The translations under genes and the position numbers were made by a program. The notes under the pieces are model-generated. The model worked only from the letters and a program-made list of their open reading frames with translations, was not told the DNA's origin and searched no databases. Shown here piece by piece: positions 35,448-45,166 of a stretch of 64,000 nucleotides of DNA; the first letter of the stretch is position 1; every line of letters begins with the position of its first letter. The stretch is taken from contig NZ_CP112973.1 of assembly GCF_026410925.1 (NCBI RefSeq), positions 124,001-188,000 of the forward strand, read 5' to 3'. The DNA is from Halovenus salina (lineage in GTDB: Archaea; Halobacteriota; Halobacteria; Halobacteriales; Haloarculaceae).

Positions 35448-36074
35448 TGAATCATATTCCGAATCTCATCCCGCGTGACGTACGTCGACTCCATGGACGG
35501 ACTGCCGCCCGTAATTTGGTTCACGATGCGTGTCAGGTAGTAAAACACCGTTATGAGTGGCCACAGCACCTTCTCGACAGCGGTTAGTCCGAGGGCAACG
35601 CGCCGGGCATGCAGTTCGGTGTTCTCGACGGCGTACGATTTGGGTGCGCTCTCGCCAAATACTAGCACCATCGACGTAATACCGAGCGACGAGACGATGA
35701 CTGCTGTGCCGGCGTCGAAGTAGAAGCCGACGATAGTTGTCGAGATAGAGGACATAGTGATGTTGACGATATTATTTCCGACAAGAATCGTCACGAGGAG
35801 GCGATGAGGGTCCTCTTTGAGAGACTTGACCGCTTTCGCGCCGGGCAGGTTTCGTTCGACCATCGCGTCAATCTGGTGGTTTGGGAGAGAGAACAACGCA
35901 ATCTCCGACGAGGAAAAACCCCGACCCGACCAAGAGCAGCAAAATCAGGCTCATACCGATAGCGGTGACTGCTGTTTGACCCAGTTCGATGCCGGTGATC
36001 GGCACAGTGTACTGTAAAAGCCGACCCTCGGATAGTGCTGTGAGCAGGGAAGTCCACATACTACCGCCTACCAG

Positions 36075-36428
36075 GTGCGCCAAAAAATAACCCCTGGCTA
36101 TCTTGATTCAGCCGACCAACTGAACGTGAAGCTCATCAACGGAGACAAACTCGTCGACACCCTCAACGGCTACTCGTCAGACCAGCTTCAGCACGTCGCA
36201 CGCTATGCCGAGGAGTTGGCGGAGCACAAAGCTCGCGAGGCCCGGCTTGAGGAGAAATCGGAGGACAACGAAATCGACGACCGACCGGACGATCTTCCGG
36301 ACGACGTCCCGTCAAAAGCCACGATCACAATCAAGGAGATCAACGACAACCGCTACTACTACTGGCAGTGGCGGGAAGGTGACAAGCTGAAGTCGAAATA
36401 TAAGGGGCCGGTTAACCCAGACCAATAA
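36075..36428 (+). CDS. DUF6788-like protein with a nuclease-tail-like N-terminus
   Basis: 117 residues from GTG 36075; GTG 36126 (VKLINGDKLVDTLNGY) is an alternative. The C-terminal part, ATITIKEINDNRYYYWQWREGDKLKSKYKGPV, matches the DUF6788 pattern of a Tyr-rich strand followed by R-E-G and K-Y-x-G-P. The front part, LNVKLINGDKLVDTLN, resembles the end of an Mrr-type endonuclease. A highly acidic linker joins them. It may therefore be a fusion or remnant. It sits next to a pseudogene. Confidence 0.5.
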   Translation: MRQKITPGYLDSADQLNVKLINGDKLVDTLNGYSSDQLQHVARYAEELAEHKAREARLEEKSEDNEIDDRPDDLPDDVPSKATITIKEINDNRYYYWQWREGDKLKSKYKGPVNPDQ

Positions 36429-36575
36429 CTGTTGTTGGTGATACGATTTCTTTATTCGCAGTAATTCGATTGTTCGCTGGCATTGGGGCTGCAAACTGTC
36501 GCATCTAGACCTGTTCTCTCAATCAGCATTACTTGTCTGACTGATCTTCTTGTATCAGTGGCTCAGAGTTCGTGT

Positions 36576-37601
36576 ATGGAGGATATCGTGGAATCGGCTC
36601 TTGAGAAATCCACGAGCCCGTGTTCAGAGGAGAGGGCGTGCCTGGTCAGCACAGATGCGTTTCTCCCCCCAGAATGTGCCGTTGTCGGGTGTGGGTCAGT
36701 AGGAATCGATTGGCTCCGTCACGCGGACGCAGCACACATCGACATCGCTCTCGGTGGCAAGCCCACACTCGAATCGATGGACGACCTACCCGATACTCAG
36801 ATTCGGGTGTCAAAAGCTGCTCCTGATGACCGATCATCAAGAATTGAGTCCCATGATTTCGGTCAAGCACTGGACATCCCCTTTGACCAGCTAGATATCG
36901 TTGCTGTCGTACTCCGTCTCGACGAACCAGAACTCGCTTATCTGGCTGCTTCTGTCTGTCGCTCACTTGAGGACGACCAGACCGTGTTTGCAGTCCCAGC
37001 AATTCCAGAGAACGGTCTCTCCGAAGCATCTACTGTAGCGTTTACTGCTCTCGTCGATGCTGCAGGAACAACGGTTCCGTACGATCTTGGCCGGATTCGT
37101 GACAGCTTTGCAGATGCGTTCTCTGATGAATCCCAGCAGGAAGTTCTCGACACGACTGGCAGCGTGATGATCGACTGGGTGGAAGATGTCTTCGAGGCAC
37201 TTCGTGATCCGCTGACGGTTCCCCTCAACTGTGCTGATGCGCATGCACTCCTGCAGGATGGTGGTGTCTCACTGCTGTACCGGGGTTGGGGGTGTCGTGA
37301 TAATCTCCCCGACGTGTTGCTTCAGGATGCTGCGGCACATCGCGTGTGTGACGGTAATCGGTCGAGTGCCGACGGCGGGTTCGGCTTCCTCCGGTTCGGA
37401 GAGCCATTCACATTGAGGGAATTCGAGGCCGTCGAACAACATGCCGAGAGCGTGTTTCGTCCCGAAGGGGTGGATTCGGAGCAATGGCTCATGTCAGGGC
37501 AGTCGTCGCTGGCCCTGGGTGACAACTGTTGGCTCGCGTTCCTCCTCACTGGCATCGATGCGAAATCGCTTCCGTTCCTACAAGACCGATGCGCGAAGTG
37601 A
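36576..37601 (+). CDS. Degenerate FtsZ/tubulin-like protein
   Basis: 341 residues from MEDIVESALEKSTSP; an upstream extension to 36483 is hydrophobic and improbable. The fold can be followed along FtsZ. ECAVVGCGSVGIDWLRHA takes the T1 loop position, TVFAVPAIPENG...AFTALVDAAGTTVPYDLGRI the strand and helix after the signature loop, VPLNCADAHALLQDGGVSLLYRGWG the T7/C-terminal domain start, and FGEPFTLREFEAVEQHAESVF the last helix. The tubulin signature GGGTGTG is absent (the region reads VVLRLDEPELAYLAAS), so GTP binding is doubtful. It overlaps the phosphatase gene by 13 bp. Confidence 0.6.
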   Translation: MEDIVESALEKSTSPCSEERACLVSTDAFLPPECAVVGCGSVGIDWLRHADAAHIDIALGGKPTLESMDDLPDTQIRVSKAAPDDRSSRIESHDFGQALDIPFDQLDIVAVVLRLDEPELAYLAASVCRSLEDDQTVFAVPAIPENGLSEASTVAFTALVDAAGTTVPYDLGRIRDSFADAFSDESQQEVLDTTGSVMIDWVEDVFEALRDPLTVPLNCADAHALLQDGGVSLLYRGWGCRDNLPDVLLQDAAAHRVCDGNRSSADGGFGFLRFGEPFTLREFEAVEQHAESVFRPEGVDSEQWLMSGQSSLALGDNCWLAFLLTGIDAKSLPFLQDRCAK

Positions 37602-37999
37602 CCGAGCAACTGTACTACGGCGGCACAGAGTCCGCGGCTAACCACGACCAGTACCAGCGCCATGGCATCGAACACGTGATTCAATTAACCTACGAAGAGC
37701 CAACAGGCGGCTATCCGGACCATGTCGATGTCTACACGTTCTCGATGATGGACGGGCCACAGAACAACGAGGATGTATTTCGAGCGGCCGTCTCGAAAGC
37801 CGTGAGTTTGGTTGGCCAAGGCCACCGCGTGCTCGTACACTGCTCGGCAGGACAAAGTCGGTCTGTCTGCGTTACAGCTGCGACACTCAGCCGGGTCGAA
37901 TCACTGTCGTTCGACGAGGCGTTCGAACGGCTTCGAGAAACTGGGCCAGTCAACACACACGAAACGCTGCGTGATCACGGTCGGAGCTGCTGTCGATGA
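37589..37999 (+). CDS. Dual-specificity protein phosphatase
   Basis: 136 residues with the Cys-phosphatase signature VLVHCSAGQSRSVCVTAA (H-C-x5-R-S) and an upstream acidic candidate for the general acid in FSMMDGPQNNED. LSFDEAFERLRETGPVNTHETLRDH forms the usual C-terminal helices. This class dephosphorylates Ser/Thr/Tyr. It starts 13 bp before the end of the FtsZ-like gene, so they are translationally coupled. The C-terminus is a little short (GRSCCR end), possibly from a mutation. A regulatory pairing with the FtsZ-like protein is likely but inferred. Confidence 0.85.
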   Translation: MREVTEQLYYGGTESAANHDQYQRHGIEHVIQLTYEEPTGGYPDHVDVYTFSMMDGPQNNEDVFRAAVSKAVSLVGQGHRVLVHCSAGQSRSVCVTAATLSRVESLSFDEAFERLRETGPVNTHETLRDHGRSCCR

Positions 38000-38197
38000 G
38001 GTCGGAAGTCTGAAATATCGGCTGTTCGAGCCAATGATGACCGTCAACGACTTGATCGTGTACCTGCCCCCAACTGGCAGCAACGCTCACCCAATAGTGG
38101 CTCCAAGCATCTACGTCGCGTCGATAACGAAATCAAGCAGGAGTTTTGTCCCCCGCCCAGATGACCCGGCTTCTTCTGCGTACGGCCGGAGAATAAT

Positions 38198-38707
38198 CTA
38201 TTCTCTCGGACAAACAGTCCCATCATCTCGACGGACGCGGTCGAACGTCGTGAGATACGCGATCCGGTCGCGAACCTCGTCGGTGTCCAGCTCTAATTCG
38301 GCAGCTAACTCATCGACGGTCATCGGCTCATCGAGTGCCTGGAGGACTTCGAGCCCTCGGTAGTACCTATTCGTGAGCTCTTGGAGGCGGCCCTCGATCG
38401 ACGTGGTCACCCCGTACCGTTCCTCAAGTTCGACCAAGGCTTCGTTCGCGAACGTTGCGAACTGATCGTCACCCAGGCGTTCGATCTGGGCTTCGAGTTC
38501 ATTCCGGACGACATCGTAATCGAGGCCGGCCTGCACCAGCATATTCATGTCCTCGATGTCGTCGTCGCGCCCGGCGATCGCCTTGAACAGGAAGATATCC
38601 TCGTTGCTGACCAGCCGGACCATTAGTTGATCCGTGTCGGGGAACGGCTCGCTGCGCTCTTGCATCTCGTCGGTGAGAACGAGCTTGTTCGCAACCTGCT
38701 GGGTCAA
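38198..38707 (-). pseudogene. DUF6036-type nucleotidyltransferase, C-terminal fragment
   Basis: The frame QQVANKLVLTDEMQERSE, then MVRLVSNEDIFLFKAIAGRDDDIEDM, is the second half of a haloarchaeal DUF6036/MNT-like nucleotidyltransferase. Such proteins start with a G-G-G-S-M nucleotidyl-transfer motif, which is absent here. The homology begins abruptly at 38707, exactly where the TnpB remnant's right end starts. A C-terminal HTH-like segment (MTVDELAAELELDTDEVRDRIAYL) remains. The 5' half has been lost. A TTG could initiate the fragment. Confidence 0.7.
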
Positions 38708-38717
38708 CTACCCCACC

Positions 38718-39330
38718 CTATGCGCCTTCGGCACTTTGAGGGTGGGGCTTGTCCATGGATTCGGCGTCGAACCCTTCCGGGTGGGCGGTGTATCCCCCAC
38801 TTGGCGTCACAGTCCCAGACTTTAGGGCGAGTTGACTGTCGCCCGTCCGCCGAGACGACTGTTGGCCTCGACGGACGTACCGCATACCGATATTCTTCGC
38901 CGCGTTATAATCTGCGTTCGCTTCCGAGTCACACTTCTGACACCGGAAATCGTTTCGATTCGGGCGATTCTCGTCCGCCGTGAATCCACACTCGGCACAC
39001 CGCTTAGACGTGTACGCCGACCCCACTTGCTTCACAGAAATACCCTCTGCTTCGGCTTTGTACGCTACTTGCTCGTACAGTGTTCGGAACGCCCACGTGT
39101 GCCCCCACGACGCTCCGGTGCGGTCGCGAATATGGGCCAAATCCTCGAACGCGATTACGTCACACTCGTACCGGAGTGCCTCGTCCACGATGGCGTTCGA
39201 CGCCCGGTGGGCGCTTCGCGTCCCGGTCTGTTGGAGTCCGGCGCGTACTTTTTCGAACTCGCGGAGGTTGTGGGTTAACTCCCGCCCGCTGAAAAAGTAG
39301 GCGGTACTCGTGACTGCGAGGTTTTCGTCA
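38718..39330 (-). pseudogene. TnpB remnant, N-terminally truncated
   Basis: Translation from about 39330 gives NLAVTSTAYFFSGRELTHNL, then VRAGLQQTGTRSAHR, CDVIAFEDLAHIRDRTGA (RuvC Glu), CAECGFTADENRPNRNDFRC (zinc finger) and [13 protein letters not shown] (final Asp), ending in a normal variable tail. The first 200 or so residues are missing because the frame runs directly into the orc gene on the other strand. The right end at 38709-38760 (ACCCCACCC...GGGTGGGG) is a hairpin. Decayed element. Confidence 0.82.
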
Positions 39331-40583
39331 ACCGTGACCTCGTCGAACCGGACACGATTATCGATGAGGAGCGAATCGTCGGCCGTGACGACCAGCTTGA
39401 ATCCGTCGTCTCATTTCTGAAGCCGACGCTCCAAGGAAATCGACCACCGAATATGCTGTTGTACGGTCCCGCAGGGACGGGGAAGTCACTCATCATAGGG
39501 GCCGTCACGCAACAGATCATCGAGCTCTGTCAATCCAAAGGCGAACGGTTCGGCGTTGTCGATATCAATTGCCAGCCAATCAATACGCTCGATCAGGCCG
39601 TCTACGAACTCGTCCAAACTGTCGCCCAAGACGTTGGTACGGAAGCCGGTGTTCCAGAGACCGGCGTATCAACGAAGCGCAAGTATCGACGTCTGTACGA
39701 ACTTATCAACGAACACTACGATTCGGTCATCTTCATTCTCGACGAGATCGACCTCTTAGTCGGCCGGCGCGAAAACGACGAACCCGCATACTCGAAGCTT
39801 CTCTATCAACTATCGCGAGCAAGTAACACGAACGAGATCGAAGGCCGTGTGTCCGTCGCAGCGCTGACGAACGATCCAAAATTTATGGAAGACATCGACG
39901 GGCGTGCCGAGAGCTCATTCAATCCACGTGACGTCTACTTCCCTGACTATGACGCGACCCAGTTGCGCGAAATTCTCGAAAATCGACGCGATGCGTTCCG
40001 TCAAGATGCTCTCAAAGACGACGTGATTCCGCTCGTGGCGGCGTTCGCTGCACAAAGTCACGGTGACGCACGGAAGGCCATCGATCTGTTCCGCGGTGCC
40101 GGTGACCTCGCAGACGAGCGGGGAAATGAAGTGGTCACAGAGGACCACGTCCGAGAATCTCAAGAGGAAATCGACAAAGACCGTTCGCTGAAGCTCGTTG
40201 AGGGACTTACGACGCAAAAGAAGATTTCACTATACGCAACTGCAGCTGTTGCGCATCACTCGAACCGAACGGGAAGCTCCGTCCCAAGCCCGGTTGGATT
40301 CAAAGTCTATCAGTGGGTGACAGACGAACTCGATGCGGACCAGATGACCCGTGAGACGTACGTCAAATATGTCAAAGAACTCTCAACGTACGGATTGATT
40401 TCGACAGCCCGGAAAAGCCGTGGACGAGGCGGCGGGATGCATATGGAATTCACATTCACAGGCGATCCTGAAGCGATGATGACTCGGATTGTCGATGATA
40501 CACGCTTGGAAGGAATAGTCCAGCAGGAAGAACTCCTCAGTTCGGTCGTGAATGCTCAACTGAAAGAATTCCACGACGAGTGA
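39318..40583 (+). pseudogene. Orc1/Cdc6 replication initiator, N-terminus and start lost
   Basis: Homology starts at EVFVNRDLVEPDTIIDEERIV (from 39318) and continues with Walker A NMLLYGPAGTGKSLIIGA, Walker B SVIFILDEIDLL, sensor 1 VSVAALTNDPKFM, sensor 2 SHGDARKAIDLFRGAGDLA and a C-terminal winged helix (DQMTRETYVKYVKELSTYGLI). No start codon is in frame between the TAA at 39276 and the ATG at 39453, which lies inside Walker A. The initiation region has been overwritten by the TnpB remnant. A very short truncated product from 39453 would lack the N-terminal AAA+ region. The adjacent origin suggests this was its initiator. Confidence 0.85.
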
Positions 40584-41190
40584 AGTCCCGATCGACGATA
40601 TAGCTTAGAACACCCCCCGTGTTCGATGTGTAAATTCCAGTCAGGAGCGGGACACAGGTCGAGAGAAGTCTGAACTGGTGCCGGTGAGTCAGAATGCACG
40701 GAGTAGCCTCCCACTATCCTTCGAACCTACTGGAGAAAAGATAACGAGACCGTGTCTCGTAACCCCCACCCCCCGTCATCGATGTGTAAACAGCACAGGG
40801 GAGAAAGAGAAACTTGCAAGAGACAAACTACGAAAGTCGGGTTTGACGCCACAAGACCGTTGATTCAGGGAAAATTGCGAAGACAAACAACGAGCATGAT
40901 GAAGATATTCTTGCTCGGTTAGTCGAAGTTTTTCTTCTCCTAACCTTTGCATCTTAATCTAGTGCGGATTTGGTTACAACGCACTGCATATAAAACTTCG
41001 TCAGACAATATGCAGTGCTTACGAGAATGAAATCTCGGACGCTGAGTTCCTCTTCTTCATGTCTGTGGCATTCTTGCCGGTTCTCCGCCATTCTCCTCTC
41101 GTCACGCCTCCTTCCTCTCATGGTTTTACACATCGATGACGGGGGGAGGGAGTGTAACCGCAGTTCTCTATGAAACCATCCACTACTGGG
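40584..41190. other. Probable replication origin with three ORB-like boxes
   Basis: Boxes with the core CCCCCCGTNNTCGATGTGTAAA lie at 40613-40634 and 40769-40790 (plus) and 41125-41146 (inverted). The last two are identical over 22 bp and face each other across about 330 bp. That spacer contains AT-rich DNA (cttaatctagtgcgga, atataaaacttcgtc) suited to unwinding. A G/C-run joined to a T/A-containing inverted box next to an orc gene is the usual haloarchaeal origin layout. It lies between orc and polB. Confidence 0.72.
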
Positions 41191-43340
41191 TCACTGGAAA
41201 TCGGTTAGTTCTGGTTCACGCGCCCCTGAGAGTTCTTGTTGAATGTCCGTGCGATCCCATCCAAGTGGAGAGAGGACACTCTCTATCGCCCGGATAAGCT
41301 GAGTCTCATAGTACGACGCATCGTACGATTCGATCTCCTCTTGAGCCAACACGACCTGTTCCCGCGAGGTCTTCTCGTCGTCGACAACCACGTATTGGAT
41401 GTCCTGTCCCGGGTGGACAGCGAGGTCCTGGTCTCGAGCCCGCTTCAGCGCTGCCACGTTCTGTGTGTTCTGCGTGTAGCCCTCTGCGGTTTAGAGACAC
41501 GATTCCGTTCGACGAGTTGTTCGACTGGTACTGTTCTAGAATGAAGGCGCTTGATCGCATCCTGAAGACAATCGAGGACGGCGTCCGGTGATTGAGTCAC
41601 ATCTAGCCGTTCGAGACAGCTTCGTTGGACGTCCTTGATGAACGCTGGGGTTGAGCGCTGCCGAGCTTCGATACCGCGTATCTTGAAGTCGTTATTGCCG
41701 GCTACCTTCCCGAAGTACTTTGTCAACGCGCCGGCGTCGCTCTCCCGCTGCGGGACGAACGCAACCCAGTCATAATGTGCTTCGTGTTCGAGTCGGATCT
41801 CGACATCCTCCGTAATCTCCGTCGCAAGCGCGTTGAGGTCCTCGCGGTCTTCATCGTCGACATCGGGGTCCGTTGTCACCCAGATCGAATCAATGATTCC
41901 ATGGACGACCCGCCAACCACCGGCTTCCAGCCGCTGTTTCGCCGTCAGCAGAATTTCGCGAGCATACGCGTTGATCGCCTCGTGGCATTCGATCCGCCCG
42001 AACTTCGCGTTGCTGAATCCCTGGTAGCCGAAGCAGGCGACGAGAATCCATTTCAGCGCTCCCGACCGCCCCTCGAGTTCGGCCAGCCGGTCCTTGTCGG
42101 AGTTGTCCTGACATTTCTCGTGACGAATGGCCGCCTTGATTTCGTCGCGAGCATCGATGATGGGTTGAAGGACATCAACGAGATAGCCGCGTTCGTCGCA
42201 AATCGAGTACCCTAGTCCAGGGACATCCTCGCGGTCGCTGTGACAGTCACACCGGATGACATCGGGTGAGACGTTCCGGGTGCAGATGATGTTCGGATAC
42301 AGACTTGAGAAGTCGAGTTCGTGGACATCCTCGTGGACGCCGACCTCGGGCGCGAAGATGAAGCCGCCGCGGTCGGCGTCGTGAAGCGTCCCCATCGGCT
42401 TGTAAAACTCGTGACGCCAAGAGTTCCACGGGACGAGTACGCCGCGGTCGTGGGCCTCACAAATCTGAATCGCGGTCAGCACGTTGCCGATGGATGCCCA
42501 CGCCAGCTCCTGGACGGGCTTCTTCGAGCGTGAGACGAGATCGAGGACACCGTCGAGATTCGTCTCCCCGTAGAAGAACGTGTTACTCTCGTCGATAATC
42601 GCCCGTCCGGGTACGTTATACCGCGCCGGCGAGTGGCCCACCCGGCCGTAGCTCGAGTATGTCGACCGACTTGCAAGTTGCTGGTAGTCGACGCCGGACC
42701 ACCGGCTCAGCGTGAATTCGTCGACGCTGGCGGCCGCGGCCATCTCGTACAGCGTCGGGATAATTTCACTCGTCGAGCAGACCAGGATATCCGGATTCTG
42801 GTTTTCGAGCGCTGCTTGGACGGCGGTCAGGATATCTGTCGGCGAGCCGGTAACGGTGTCACCTGCGACAGACAGCCCCCCATAGCTGTCGTTGCTCGTT
42901 TCGGTCACCGGAACGCTGAGCCGGAGCGTCGACAGCTCATTGGTCCGCGTCGGATCGACGTCTTCCTCGAGACAGTAGCGAAATTCTCGCGAGAAATCCA
43001 CGTTGAAACAGGCGAGGTCCCCGACCGGATACATGTTCAGCTGGCGTGCCTGCTGTGCGAGTGGGGTGACACAGTCGATGTGACCGACGTCGACGGCGAG
43101 GACTGACTCCTTGTCGCGACGGAACCCGGGACGACGCGTCACCATCTTGGTCGCGACAACGTCGGGGTGTTGGTCGTAGAACGATCGGAGTGCCGTGAGG
43201 TCGATGTCGTCGTCAGGGTTCCGGGCAGCGACGTAGAAGCGTGGGGTGTAGTCACCGCGCTCTGTTGCGACGGCGCCGTCGACGGTTGTTTCGCACTCAA
43301 GAACGCGACCGTCGTCCAAGAAGTCGATGGTGAACGCCAT
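41191..43340 (-). pseudogene. Family B DNA polymerase, frameshifted near its C-terminus
   Basis: From MAFTIDFLDDGRVLECE to about 41470 the polymerase motifs are intact: A HELDFSSLYPNIICTR, B GALKWILVACFGYQGFSNAKFG, C VVHGIIDSIWVTTDPD (one Asp of the usual D-x-D), and thumb region KYFGKVAGNNDFKIRGIEARQR. At VSKP the frame shifts by one base; the true continuation is EGYTQNTQNVAALKRARDQDLAVHPGQ, read to 41191. No DIE or N-x-x-x-F-D exonuclease motifs are visible in the N-terminal 250 residues. This matches plasmid-type PolB2-like enzymes. The shift may be a mutation or a sequence error. Confidence 0.83.
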
Positions 43341-43481
43341 TCTGTATAGAACCGACCGCTGCGTGTCGGATAACCGATGGCGTGTCACTTCCGGATTTCA
43401 GAGACGGATGTTTTACTTTCGCAGCTTACAGATATTTGAGTAACACAAAGATATATTGAGACACAGCACATCTGTACTACT

Positions 43482-44010
43482 ATGACTGAGTTCGATCCAG
43501 CTCCTGAACCTGATACCGACCAGCCACGGTGGCAAGAAGGATCAGATACCTTTAGCCGTGTCTACGATGTAATTCTCGGGGTCACGTCGCCGACAGCATA
43601 CACTGATATTGCAGAGCTTGCAGACTGCTCTCCGAATACAGCAAAAAAGCACCTTGATCGTCTGACAGAGATGGGTATTGTCCGGGCGCATCGCGAGAGT
43701 CGCCCTGCAACGTACGAACGAAACGCAGGGTATCTTGAATGGCAAGACGCGAATCGGGTTGCCTCTGATCTCTCTGTTGAAGAAATCGTTGACCGTGTTG
43801 CAGAATCTCGAAGAGCAACGCTCCGAGTATGAGGAGCTGTTCGGAACCACGAATCCGGATTCTGTCTCCGTGTTCGATGCTGGCAATCACGAGACGATCC
43901 ACGAACGCATGAACGCAGTGAGTGAATGGAAAGGCGTAATTCGTGATATTCGCCTGTACGAACTTGCCCGGCAACTCTCGCAAAACGACGGCCATCTGAT
44001 CCCTGCCTAA
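43482..44010 (+). pseudogene. DUF7342 HTH protein, module 1, one-base frameshift
   Basis: The N-terminal frame (43482-43832) has a winged HTH, YTDIAELADCSPNTAKKHLDRL, then MGIVRAHRESRPATYERNAGYLEW. A single extra T near 43809 shifts the frame. The second frame gives LEEQRSEYEELFGTTNPDSV, then FDAGNHETIHERMNAVSEWKG and the conserved end ELARQLSQNDGHLIPA. Together they form one full DUF7342 protein, a predicted transcriptional regulator. The next gene starts 2 bp after the stop. This is either a recent mutation or a sequence error. Confidence 0.82.
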
Positions 44011-44011
44011 G

Positions 44012-44449
44012 ATGGGTTCCCCAACAGAGAATTCAGGACCCAACTCAACGGGACCTCCTGATCGACAGACGTTGCGTCTTCTTGAGCGGCAGCTTGCCTC
44101 GGATTCACTGGTCGCTGAGACCGTCTTCGAGCCGGATCCGTATGAGCCCCGGCTACTGCGAGCGTTACTGGACTCGGGACGGTATCCTGAGTCAGTGACC
44201 GCAACTCGAGTCGATATCCGGTGGTTCACGACTGACGACTTTTCAATTCACTACCTCGAATCTCGGGAAGATGATAACTGGGAGTGTCGATGGGATCGAC
44301 ACCCAAATCCGCACAACACTCGGCTGCATTTTCACGAACCGCCGAGAGGCAGCGAGGTCTCAGATCTTGAACTCTCTTCACTTCATCCACTCGATGTCTA
44401 CTCGAACGTGTTTCAGGCGGTCGAACAGCGTATTGTGTCTCTCTGGTGA
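44012..44449 (+). CDS. TumE-like (DUF6516-like) protein, module 1
   Basis: 145 residues. The core ATRVDIRWFTTDDFSIHYLES, then WECRWDRHPNPHNTRLHFHEPP, has the beta-strand, R-x-D, P-H and H-x-H-x-P pattern of TumE-type toxins. That class is found beside small HTH partners. It is 2 bp after the DUF7342 gene, so the two are co-expressed. The second module at 45167-46257 repeats the same order. A toxin-antitoxin role is inferred from this arrangement and the sequence pattern, not shown. Confidence 0.6.
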   Translation: MGSPTENSGPNSTGPPDRQTLRLLERQLASDSLVAETVFEPDPYEPRLLRALLDSGRYPESVTATRVDIRWFTTDDFSIHYLESREDDNWECRWDRHPNPHNTRLHFHEPPRGSEVSDLELSSLHPLDVYSNVFQAVEQRIVSLW

Positions 44450-44526
44450 CCGCTGGTCTATCACGAGAGCAGACCCGTCTTCCGTCATCTGTTTGTTGAA
44501 TAATTTCCAAGATTGAGGGTCTATTA

Positions 44527-44568
44527 TTAACCAACAAATCTTAGCTCTTCGTCGATAATGTTGGTTAA
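44527..44568. repeat. 42-bp inverted-repeat site, copy 1
   Basis: TTAACCAACA, a 22-bp spacer, then TGTTGGTTAA; total 42 bp. A second site of exactly the same length and arms is at 48378-48419, with a different spacer. This copy is 78 bp downstream of the first TumE-like gene and upstream of a TnpB insertion. Confidence 0.65.
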
Positions 44569-44698
44569 CGTACGATGACGATTGGTAAGATTCGGCAGTA
44601 GGATCGTTCGGATACGGGTGTGATCAAGTCGGCCCCATCCGGTAATCAGCGTCGGTCTCTATCTCATCGTACATCCGTCCCAGCATATCCAAGGCCGA

Positions 44699-45053
44699 GT
44701 AAACTACCCAACCCTACTTCGCTCGGTCTGACGACCTCGCTTCGTTGAGGATGAGGCTTTAGGGTGGACTCCGACTCTGGCCGGGATTTCCGGCAGGAGG
44801 CTCATACTCTCCGTTCGCGTTCAGCGTCCCGCGATTCAAGCGCATGCTTACGGGTGCGCCTCCGTCGTCCCCAGTTTGGTTACGACGGAGATACCGCAAT
44901 CCGATGTTTTTTGCGGCGTTGTAATCAGCGTGGTTTTGGTAGCCGCATTTCAGACACTTGAAGCTCTCTCCGTCAGGCGGAGGAGGATGTCAATACAGAT
45001 GATTAAGGAGAATGCCCACGGACTTCAGTCGTGGGAGGATGTCAAAGGCAGAG
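44699..45053 (-). pseudogene. TnpB C-terminal remnant inserted between the two HTH modules
   Basis: Minus-strand frame from about 44975 gives [20 protein letters not shown], then [21 protein letters not shown] and a stop at 44759-44761: the zinc finger half, last RuvC Asp and tail of TnpB. At 45015-45035 CCCACG...CGTGGG, followed by GGAGGATGTCA, is an IS200/IS605-type end hairpin, so both flanks come from such elements. On either side, short minus-strand coding snatches (LLPEDIDHKVLRLL; MLGRMYDEIETDADYRMGPT) suggest an unidentified gene was interrupted. Confidence 0.7.
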
Positions 45054-45166
45054 TAGCCTGAGTACCTTGTGGTCAATATCTTCTGGCAACAGGTTGGGAT
45101 CTCTCTGTCCAGACAAATATACTGTCCCACAAATTATTATACCTATCTCTCGTTAGTTAGGATACG

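Larger units (their letters stand above)
33551..36059 (-). pseudogene. CNNM/HlyC-CorC family protein, broken by IS630 and a frameshift
   Basis: The N-terminal part (36059 to 35451) begins MWTSLLTALSEGRLLQYTVP and contains the DUF21 helices. A one-base deletion near 35915 shifts the frame at GSGFF, after which SSEIALFSLPNHQIDAMVERN is read in another frame. The IS630 copy B interrupts after DEIRNMI, with a TGA duplication. The C-terminal part (34325 to 33551) holds the CBS pair and CorC_HlyC domain (SAKEVMTPRLDMAAISSE, VVDEFGATEGLITMEDMTEE, VEQDEEFDYENVTLRAEQV). Removing the IS joins the reading as RNMIQTGGREGVLDEEE. Confidence 0.87.
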
